Assembly (NCBI GenBank): GCA_030627405.1
Contig: DAOUSD010000028.1
Location: 1 to 10,911 of the forward strand
Direction of reading: 5' to 3'
DNA length: 10,911 bases
Source: Deltaproteobacteria bacterium
GTDB lineage: Bacteria > Desulfobacterota > Desulfobacteria > Desulfobacterales > ETH-SRB1
The position numbers and the translations under genes were made by a program. Every line of letters starts with the position of its first letter. Positions within the stretch are counted from its first letter, which is position 1. Positions 1 to 5,196 of this stretch are shown piece by piece. Below the pieces are notes generated by a model. It was not told where the DNA came from and did no database searches. It saw nothing but the letters and a program-made list of their open reading frames with translations.

Positions 1-162
1 AGACGTGTCATATCTTACTACAGGAAACTATTTGCCATTTATGAGAGTTTCGTATTGTACCACAAAGTCGATAACTTCACATCTAATCCTAACGTGATAA
101 TGCCTATATTTATCTTCTTGACTGAAAGGAAGAACTAACTCAATTTCTTTTCTAATCGGCAA
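1..162 (-). pseudogene. Small conserved hypothetical protein, 5' part, interrupted by in-frame TAG (runs off left edge)
   Basis: Read from 162 leftward, a TTG (or an unseen start) opens a frame beginning LPIRKEIELVLPF, followed by SQEDKYRHYHVRIRCEVID and FVVQYETLINGK. A TAG stop at 30-28 follows, and the same frame then continues as FPVVRYDTS to the window edge. The pattern NGK-x-[YF]PVVRYDTS resembles, from memory, a family of small uncharacterised proteins in which the interrupted position is tryptophan (TGG), often read as GKWYPVVRYDTAHGFAH. One base change (TGG to TAG) would explain the stop. The frame is closed upstream by a TGA at 177-175. A weak GAGG lies about 10 bases upstream of the TTG. 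An ATG at 178-176 is in a different frame and hits a stop after three codons, so the N-terminus may be damaged as well. The function of the family is not known to me. A sequencing error or amber read-through cannot be excluded. Confidence 0.6.
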
Positions 163-280
163 CTGTCTATTTCCTCATCTTAATAAACACAAAGATCAAA
201 ATAAATTTTGTTTTTTATTTTTCAAACCATGCGACAACTACCCTGACATATAGGGCAAGAGATTGATGCCTCTTTTTAGC

Positions 281-300
281 CGCAGATTTACGCTGATTGG
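281..300. repeat. Two decamers CGCAGATTTA / CGCTGATTGG
   Basis: Two adjacent 10-bp units match at 7 of 10 positions. They lie in the 198-base gap between the interrupted gene and the regulator gene. Short runs of this wording (AATCAGCG.AAATCTGCG on the other strand) are familiar to me as intergenic filler in many bacterial genomes. Two units alone are weak evidence. Confidence 0.3.
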
Positions 301-324
301 CCCGGAAAATTTCCCAGATATATC

Positions 325-379
325 TCTCACATCTATCTCACATTCTCACACGATCTCACATTAAACAGAATATCTCACA
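325..379. repeat. Cluster of five TGTGAGA (minus strand) motifs at the 3' end of the regulator gene
   Basis: The exact 7-mer TCTCACA (TGTGAGA on the minus strand) occurs at 325-331, 336-342, 344-350, 354-360 and 373-379. Start-to-start steps are 11, 8, 10 and 19 bases, so this is a motif cluster and not a clean tandem array. The last copy covers the final codons of the AlbA_2-type regulator gene; the other four lie just past its stop. The cluster could be a protein-binding site, a degraded repeat, or an RNA element in the 3' UTR. No function can be assigned from sequence. Confidence 0.6.
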
Positions 380-1701
380 CGCGAACCGCTTCCCTGTTTG
401 TGAATCAACCCTTTTTCTTCAAGCTGCCTTAGTCTTTTCAAGGCTGTATTCTGATGGATATTCAAATTCGCTGCTATCTCCTTGCTCCCTAAGGAGATTC
501 CCTGCTTTATCAGATCAAAAACATCTTTGAGATCAGGAGATATTATCAAGCAGGCTCTAAAGATAATTGTTTTGAAAAAATTGCCGGTTTCTTCGAATTT
601 TGGTTCCGGCAGGGCATTTGTTCTGCATGCCTCCTTTATCCTCATTATGCCTGTCCCTAACTGCTCAACATATCCTGCCTCACGGAATATCTTTACGATA
701 AGCCTGTTTCTGACTTCGGATATCCCCTCTCCCAAATCCTGAAGAGTTATCCCTGATGGAAGCGTGCCCGGACTGGTAATTTCAATCCTGTCTGAAAAAA
801 TATCCAGCTTATTATCAGCCCCTGTAATAGAGTAATCTCTATGGCAGATTGCGTTTAAAATCCCCTCCCGAATAGCAGGCAGAGGGATGTCATAGTCCTC
901 CTTTCTTCGCAAGGCAGATATTTCTATCTTTTTTTCCATGTAAAGACGAACAAAATCCATGACTTTTTCCGGCATTGCCAACAAATTATCATTAATAGTG
1001 GTTGAATTTATCAGATCAGCCCTGTTTTCAGCCTTGAAGCGGGAGACCCTGAACCTTGCATAGGAATATTCATCCGGCAGGGCGGAACAAAACAAAAGTA
1101 TCCCGCCAATAGTTGGATGACACGTATGATCATAACGTTGCGCAGCTTTGATTTTTACAAAATAGTCAAGACCTGGTTTGGTTTTTAATTCGCTTAATTC
1201 AATAAATTTTTCCAGCAGCCGCATATCTAAAATATCACAATCAAAGGACAGATCAATTTCCTGGTCAAGACTGATATTTCTGGCCTGTCTCCTCAGCTCG
1301 GTTGCGCCCTGGGAATCCGCCTTTCTGTTTGTTGAACCAACCCTTACAAAAATACCATCCTCAGGGCCCGGTTTTTTCAAATAATAGGGCTTGTTAGCTC
1401 CTGGTAAAATTCTGATAATAAAGATTACCTTGTCTTCAAAAGCGAGTGTTTGAAAAAAGACATTTGGGATAGGTGAAATTGAATCATATATGATGCTTGC
1501 CAGTTTCTCCTCGAGGTCAAAAGGCTCTTCCTTTATGCCTGTTACAGTGCGGTCATCATTCACACCAACATAAATATTACCTCCGGCGCCATTTGCAAAG
1601 GCAACCACTGTTTTTAATAAATTCTGCCTGTTTTTTGGGATCTCTTTCTTAAATTCCAGCGTCTTGCTTTCAGGTTGTTTGAGAACCTCCTGAATTTTCA
1701 T
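361..1701 (-). CDS. AlbA_2 (schlafen-like) / HATPase_c_4 / winged-helix transcriptional regulator
   Basis: The 446-residue product has the three-part layout of the widespread 'ATP-binding protein / putative transcriptional regulator' family. The N-terminal AlbA_2 (Schlafen-like divergent AAA) domain shows ESKTLEFKKE (11-20), VVAFANGAGGNIYVGVND (32-49) and GIFVRVGSTNRKA (117-129). A GHKL-like HATPase_c_4 region follows, with REGILNAICHRDYS (278-291), DRIEITSPG (304-312) and EQLGTGIMRI (346-355). The C-terminal winged helix, about 392-446, has GSKEIAANLNIHQNTALKRL as its HTH. It should act as a cytoplasmic DNA-binding regulator; its ligand and targets are unknown. The ATG is supported by GAGAGG five bases upstream. 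It is separated from the polysaccharide genes by about 300 bases, so it may be an independent unit. A 7-bp inverted repeat lies 27-46 bases upstream of its start and a TGTGAGA cluster lies at its end. The length is normal and no domain is broken. Confidence 0.88.
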   Translation of the reverse strand: MKIQEVLKQPESKTLEFKKEIPKNRQNLLKTVVAFANGAGGNIYVGVNDDRTVTGIKEEPFDLEEKLASIIYDSISPIPNVFFQTLAFEDKVIFIIRILPGANKPYYLKKPGPEDGIFVRVGSTNRKADSQGATELRRQARNISLDQEIDLSFDCDILDMRLLEKFIELSELKTKPGLDYFVKIKAAQRYDHTCHPTIGGILLFCSALPDEYSYARFRVSRFKAENRADLINSTTINDNLLAMPEKVMDFVRLYMEKKIEISALRRKEDYDIPLPAIREGILNAICHRDYSITGADNKLDIFSDRIEITSPGTLPSGITLQDLGEGISEVRNRLIVKIFREAGYVEQLGTGIMRIKEACRTNALPEPKFEETGNFFKTIIFRACLIISPDLKDVFDLIKQGISLGSKEIAANLNIHQNTALKRLRQLEEKGLIHKQGSGSRVRYSV

Positions 1702-1727
1702 CTAAACCTCTCAGTCTGTTTTTCATA

Positions 1728-1747
1728 TAGCCAGTCAATCCTGGCTA
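1728..1747. promoter_or_regulatory. 7-bp inverted repeat upstream of the regulator gene
   Basis: TAGCCAG at 1728-1734 and CTGGCTA at 1741-1747 are perfect inverted copies around a 6-base spacer. The right arm abuts a TATATT (minus strand, 1752-1747) that could be a -10 box. The matching -35 candidate TTGGGA (1777-1772) is 19 bases away, so the promoter itself is weak. The site fits an operator for autoregulation by the adjacent winged-helix protein, or a short 5' UTR hairpin. The regulatory role is inference; the repeat is seen directly. Confidence 0.4.
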
Positions 1748-1787
1748 ATATAAATATCTGCGCTCATCTTTTCCCAAAATTTCTTTT

Positions 1788-1910
1788 TCAGTCTTGAATT
1801 GTGCCTTGCGGGACGCTCTGGATGACATTACCGGCAATCTCGCTTGCAACGGGATCTCCTTCCTTGAACTTGAATCCCGCTTTTAGTGGGAAGCATTTTT
1901 CAAAGGTCAC
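1788..1910 (-). other. Short GTG-started open frame (40 codons) in the 302-base gap; possible gene remnant
   Basis: The gap at 1702-2003 holds no recognisable gene. Its only candidate is a 40-codon minus-strand frame that starts at GTG 1910 directly after a TAA and ends at TGA 1788. It contains FPLKAGFKFKEGDP and ASEIAGNVIQSVPQGTIQD. Its codons are richer in G+C than the flanking DNA, which suggests a coding relic more than chance. No Shine-Dalgarno sequence is visible and I do not recognise the family. The rest of the gap is AT-rich, with no convincing Rho-independent terminator after the wzy-like gene. Confidence 0.25.
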
Positions 1911-2003
1911 TTATAATAACGAAAGCTCCGACCCTTAGCTTACATGGCCTGATATTGTATAATTATTTGTTTTTATAAGAAGTTTATACAAAAAAAGCAA
2001 CGC

Positions 2004-4268
2004 CTATTTTTTCAACATCCACTTTTCTACCTTATTAACCAACCCTTCATCTCCATCCGGTATAATGCTCATAACCATTTTTTCATCAGGATAATATTCC
2101 CAAACCCTTTCAACCGCCTTTTTCCAATTTTTCCTATTCAGCTTTAGTGATCTTTTGAACAACTCCTGGAATTTCTTAATTCCATCTTCTCTTGTCAACT
2201 GAAGTCTGATTATTGACCTCCGACCTCTGTCTTTCCCCGACTCCTGACCCCTGTCTTCCTCAATCGGCAGAAGGCTGCTTCTAAACACCCAATATAAACC
2301 GGTCTTATAAAGCAGAGAAGAATCATTAGGACGCAAATATTCAGCCATTTGAAATGCCATGTCTACTTTGGACAGCCATTCACTATAATATGTGCTACCT
2401 TCATACCCTTTATACGAATAACTGACACCAAGATCATACCAGTATATTCCATTAACAGGATTTAACGATACAGCATTTTCCAAATTTGTTATAATTATTT
2501 CATTATTCTCGATCTGCGAATCCTTGGTTTCAAAAGGTAATCCCATATAGTAGTGTGCTATATTATAATAATATCCGGCATTGGAAGGATCATATTCTAT
2601 GGCTTTTTTTATTTCCTCTAAGTGCGGGGTTCTATCTCTGTTTAAGGTTGAATTCAATTCAGTGGAGCAATGGGCTTCGGCTGCAAAATGTCTTGTAATC
2701 TTATTTAACATAAAAAATCCGGCTAATATAACAAATATAACAAATACAATTAACGAAAAGCAGCTATTTAAGGAAACTGATTTTGTTTTAAAGAAAAACC
2801 TGTCGTAATTTGAATGTCTATCAATGTGCAAAGACAAGAATCCAATTGCAAGTATTATAGATAAGGCCATTGGATTGGCTGGAATGTGCATATTAAAATC
2901 AAAAAAACTGTGAATGCTTATTGAAATAACAGCAAATATTACTCCTACACCTAATCCTGTTGCAAAGCTGTCTTCCCTTCTAAACCATAATTTTATAGCT
3001 CTGACTAAATAAAATAATAGCGCTCCAAAAAAAATGAGGGCTCCAACCATTCCGGATTCAGAGGTCATCTCCAGCCAGTCATTGTGAGCGTTGCCTAAAA
3101 TAACGCGATCCGAATACTCCGGCGGGGCATATTTAGGATACATATACATAAAGTTGCCCCAGCCTGTTCCGAACACAGGAAAGTCTTTAATCATTGGAAC
3201 AACAGATTCGCTGATTTCAAGCCTGTTGTATATGTCACCAAAATGTTCAAAACGATCAAGGGTTTTCTCAATCCCTATATGCAGACCATAAGTCATTATT
3301 AGCATGCACAGGCAAGCCGCAAGTATCCCATATTTTCTGTAGCCGTCTTTGAACGCAAACAAAAATATCATAAAGAACATTGATATCCCAAAAGATATGA
3401 TACCGCCTCTTGATCCAGCCAAGAGAAGACCTAAACCCAGAATAATTCCAATAAAAAAAAAGAGGATAATCTTTGATTTCTCCTCTCCTGTGAAAAACCA
3501 GTTTTTGAACTTCTTTAATCTTGAAACCCCATGATCCTGATATTTTTGTCTGGTCCTTGATTTCTTAACATTAGCGATAACAAATCCAAAACAAAGCGGC
3601 AGCAGCATTTCCAGAAAGCCGGCCAGATGGTTTCTACAGATATAAGTTCCGGTTACCCAACCCTTTCCATATATGTTTGTCCACCACCAGATCTTCTGAG
3701 AACCGCTGTAAGTCTGCACAATACCATAGATAATTTGAAAAAGACCCATGCCGACAAGCACATAAATCAATATATTGATTTGTTTTTGATTTGTAACAGA
3801 ATTTATCAGCATAAAATACAGCGCTGAATAAACTAATAGTTTAAACAGCTCATTGTATGCAGCAAAATTATAATGAGCAAAATTCATCCAGGCGTTGGTT
3901 CCCACGCTCGAAACATTATTTAGTTCGTAAGCATTCTTTTTTACTTCAAATGTGAGTGGAGAAATAAATTTTACTATAAATGAAGGAAGTGGTATGAGTT
4001 GGATAAGGATTAAAGAAATGATCAATATAAAAAAAATGTTAAGAGGAGATACAACCCATTTAATAGTAATACTTGCATCATTCCCTAACCTTTTGCTGCT
4101 TTTGTATTGGCCGGTAATATGATTAATAACAAACAGTAAAAATAAAACAAGAACTATTATCTCAAATACGGAATAAGCCCAAACATGCACCCCGCCAAAA
4201 GCAAGCTGGGTAAAAATGAGAATAAAAATTATCCCTGAAAAAATTATTTTATCTATCGTTTTACTCAT
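2004..4268 (-). CDS. O-antigen ligase/polymerase (Wzy_C)-like membrane protein with C-terminal TPR-like region
   Basis: The 754-residue product has many hydrophobic segments between about 8 and 525 (for example 8-27, 33-49, 75-95, 165-185, 268-308, 405-422, 438-452, 500-520). The Wzy_C / O-antigen ligase signature shows as NHLAGFLEM (213-221), AGSRGG (284-289), FGTGWGNF (366-373) and NAHNDWLEMTSESGMVGA (393-410). The membrane part should polymerise lipid-linked repeat units, or transfer glycan, at the periplasmic face. After 525 comes a soluble tail with TPR-like helices (about 550-660), common in such proteins of environmental Proteobacteria. Residues about 670-692 (EDRGQESGKDRGRR and onward) are encoded by a degenerate heptamer tract and look like an insertion. 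No Shine-Dalgarno sequence precedes the ATG; instead a heptamer tract and the small palindrome GCCGT-TC-ACGGC lie there, which hints at coupling or weak initiation. It is the last gene of the block. Polymerase and ligase cannot be told apart from sequence. Confidence 0.87.
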   Translation of the reverse strand: MSKTIDKIIFSGIIFILIFTQLAFGGVHVWAYSVFEIIVLVLFLLFVINHITGQYKSSKRLGNDASITIKWVVSPLNIFFILIISLILIQLIPLPSFIVKFISPLTFEVKKNAYELNNVSSVGTNAWMNFAHYNFAAYNELFKLLVYSALYFMLINSVTNQKQINILIYVLVGMGLFQIIYGIVQTYSGSQKIWWWTNIYGKGWVTGTYICRNHLAGFLEMLLPLCFGFVIANVKKSRTRQKYQDHGVSRLKKFKNWFFTGEEKSKIILFFFIGIILGLGLLLAGSRGGIISFGISMFFMIFLFAFKDGYRKYGILAACLCMLIMTYGLHIGIEKTLDRFEHFGDIYNRLEISESVVPMIKDFPVFGTGWGNFMYMYPKYAPPEYSDRVILGNAHNDWLEMTSESGMVGALIFFGALLFYLVRAIKLWFRREDSFATGLGVGVIFAVISISIHSFFDFNMHIPANPMALSIILAIGFLSLHIDRHSNYDRFFFKTKSVSLNSCFSLIVFVIFVILAGFFMLNKITRHFAAEAHCSTELNSTLNRDRTPHLEEIKKAIEYDPSNAGYYYNIAHYYMGLPFETKDSQIENNEIIITNLENAVSLNPVNGIYWYDLGVSYSYKGYEGSTYYSEWLSKVDMAFQMAEYLRPNDSSLLYKTGLYWVFRSSLLPIEEDRGQESGKDRGRRSIIRLQLTREDGIKKFQELFKRSLKLNRKNWKKAVERVWEYYPDEKMVMSIIPDGDEGLVNKVEKWMLKK
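2194..2259. repeat. Degenerate heptamer tract inside the wzy-like coding sequence
   Basis: On the plus strand the DNA divides into 7-base units beginning GT or GA: GTCAACT, GAAGTCT, GATTATT, GACCTCC, GACCTCT, GTCTTTC, a 3-base interruption CCC, then GACTCCT, GACCCCT and GTCTTCC. That is nine heptamers plus three bases, 66 in all or exactly 22 codons, so the reading frame is kept. The units are strongest around GACCTCC/GACCTCT and GACTCCT/GACCCCT and fade toward the left end. They encode the charged low-complexity stretch at residues about 670-692 of the wzy-like protein, outside its membrane domain. Confidence 0.65.
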
Positions 4269-4284
4269 AAGTAGCCGTTCACGG

Positions 4285-4319
4285 CTTGAAACTTGAAATT
4301 GGAAAATAGAAATTTGGGA
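4285..4319. repeat. Heptamer tract at the phosphatase/wzy junction
   Basis: Five consecutive 7-base units on the plus strand: CTTGAAA, CTTGAAA, TTGGAAA, ATAGAAA, TTTGGGA. The first two are identical and the next two keep the GAAA ending. The tract lies 16 bases upstream of the wzy-like start codon, in a 96-base intergenic gap. A 12-base palindrome, GCCGT-TC-ACGGC at 4274-4285, adjoins it on the wzy side, where a ribosome binding site would be expected. Confidence 0.7.
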
Positions 4320-4364
4320 GAGATTAAAATACCACCCCCGGAGGTAATGATTTAAGCCGATAAA

Positions 4365-5144
4365 TCAAAAAAATTTTGTGAAAAATCTATGCTTACTATT
4401 ATAATGCACAGGTTCGGGAATTTCAACAATATCGCCAGACAGGATTGCGGCAGGTGTGTCGTTGACCATATACTTTGCTTCTTCACTGCTTCCAAGAATT
4501 TTTGCGGCGATTTCAACGGCATGAGATAATACTGGAGGACGATTATCATGAGAATGAGCATCGCTGGCTATTACATGTACAACGCGTTGTTTTAACATCA
4601 TCTCAACTGCTTGTTTAACAAACTCTCCGAATTCTCCTGTCAGGCTCATTGCCGTAATTTGAACCAATGCTCCTCTATTAACAAGCTCATACAAAATATC
4701 CGGGTCATGCTGTATTATTGAATTTCGTTCCGGATGAGTTACAATAGGAGTAATGCCATTTAGCTTTAACGTAAATATCTCATCCTTTATTCCTTTAGGT
4801 ATTGTTTGTGAAGGAAGCTCAAGCAATAGATATTTCCCTGAATTGTTAATTGTACCGGCTTCGCCGCTATTAATCCTTTCAAGCATATTAGGGCAGAGTT
4901 GCACCTCTGCACCTGGATACAATTGTAATTGAATATTGTTTTTCGAGAATACCTCTTGAAGATTGGCGACATGTGTGGCGACTTCTTCTGCGGGGTTTGT
5001 GTAAACACCATTTAGGGTATGTGGCGTTGCAACAATGCTGTGAATGCCGTCTTTAACGGCACATCTTGCCATCGTAAGGCTCTGGCTCAAAGACTGGGAA
5101 CCGTCATCTATGTTGGGAAGAATATGGCAGTGAAGGTCAATCAA
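4365..5144 (-). CDS. PHP-family protein-tyrosine phosphatase (CpsB/YwqE/Wzb-like)
   Basis: The product belongs to the manganese-dependent PHP phosphatases that dephosphorylate BY-kinases in polysaccharide loci. From the start chosen here it opens with IDLHCHILPNIDDG, followed by VATPHT, PGAEVQ, VTHPERN and ASDAHSHDNRPP, which carry the metal-binding His, Glu and Asp residues. I chose TTG at 5144 (259 aa) because family members normally begin at M-I-D-[IL]-H-x-H and have about 240-260 residues. A longer frame from GTG 5276 (303 aa) is open. It would overlap the kinase gene by 80 bases, has no Shine-Dalgarno sequence, and its extra 44 residues are low-complexity and partly encoded by a heptamer repeat. 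The TTG has only a weak GCGAG upstream, so the start is uncertain. The gene follows the kinase that is its likely substrate. The family call is firm; the start is not. Confidence 0.88.
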   Translation of the reverse strand: MIDLHCHILPNIDDGSQSLSQSLTMARCAVKDGIHSIVATPHTLNGVYTNPAEEVATHVANLQEVFSKNNIQLQLYPGAEVQLCPNMLERINSGEAGTINNSGKYLLLELPSQTIPKGIKDEIFTLKLNGITPIVTHPERNSIIQHDPDILYELVNRGALVQITAMSLTGEFGEFVKQAVEMMLKQRVVHVIASDAHSHDNRPPVLSHAVEIAAKILGSSEEAKYMVNDTPAAILSGDIVEIPEPVHYNSKHRFFTKFF

Positions 5145-5157
5145 TAATTTGCTCGCT

Positions 5158-5178
5158 GCTGGTTGCTGGTTGCTGGTT
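5158..5178. repeat. Perfect triple heptamer GCTGGTT at the kinase/phosphatase junction
   Basis: GCTGGTT occurs three times in a row without a mismatch (5158-5164, 5165-5171, 5172-5178), preceded by the related GCTCGCT. It lies between the kinase stop (5197) and the proposed TTG start of the phosphatase (5144). On the minus strand it reads AACCAGC. If the phosphatase were translated from the upstream GTG at 5276, this tract would be translated as ITSNQQPA. Confidence 0.85.
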
Positions 5179-5196
5179 ATCCAATCACCATCTGCT

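Noticed and set aside
1..135. Plus-strand frame open from the window edge to a TAA near 135
   Set aside because: The minus-strand reading of the same DNA matches a recognisable protein motif (VVRYDTS); the plus reading does not.
241..276. Short hairpins CCCT...AGGG and AAGAG...CTCTT followed by T-run on the plus strand
   Set aside because: Stems of 4-5 bp are too short, and no plus-strand gene ends there that would need a terminator.
297..530. Plus-strand open frame of 77 codons
   Set aside because: It runs through the TCTCACA cluster and antisense to the end of the AlbA_2 regulator gene; it has low-complexity Ser/His content, no ribosome binding site and no recognisable family.
1955..1991. 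Inverted repeat TTGTATAA ... TTATACAA after the wzy-like gene, considered as a terminator
   Set aside because: The arms are AT-only apart from one G:C pair, the 21-base loop is long, and no T-run follows in the right place. It would be too weak to call.
4285..4319. Heptamer tracts considered as CRISPR or iteron arrays
   Set aside because: There are no spacers between units, the units are only 7 bp and differ between tracts, and no cas or rep gene is present. The period-7 tandem pattern is a different thing.
4340..4355. Plus-strand GGAGGTAATG, a good ribosome binding site with ATG
   Set aside because: The frame stops after two codons (M-I-stop).
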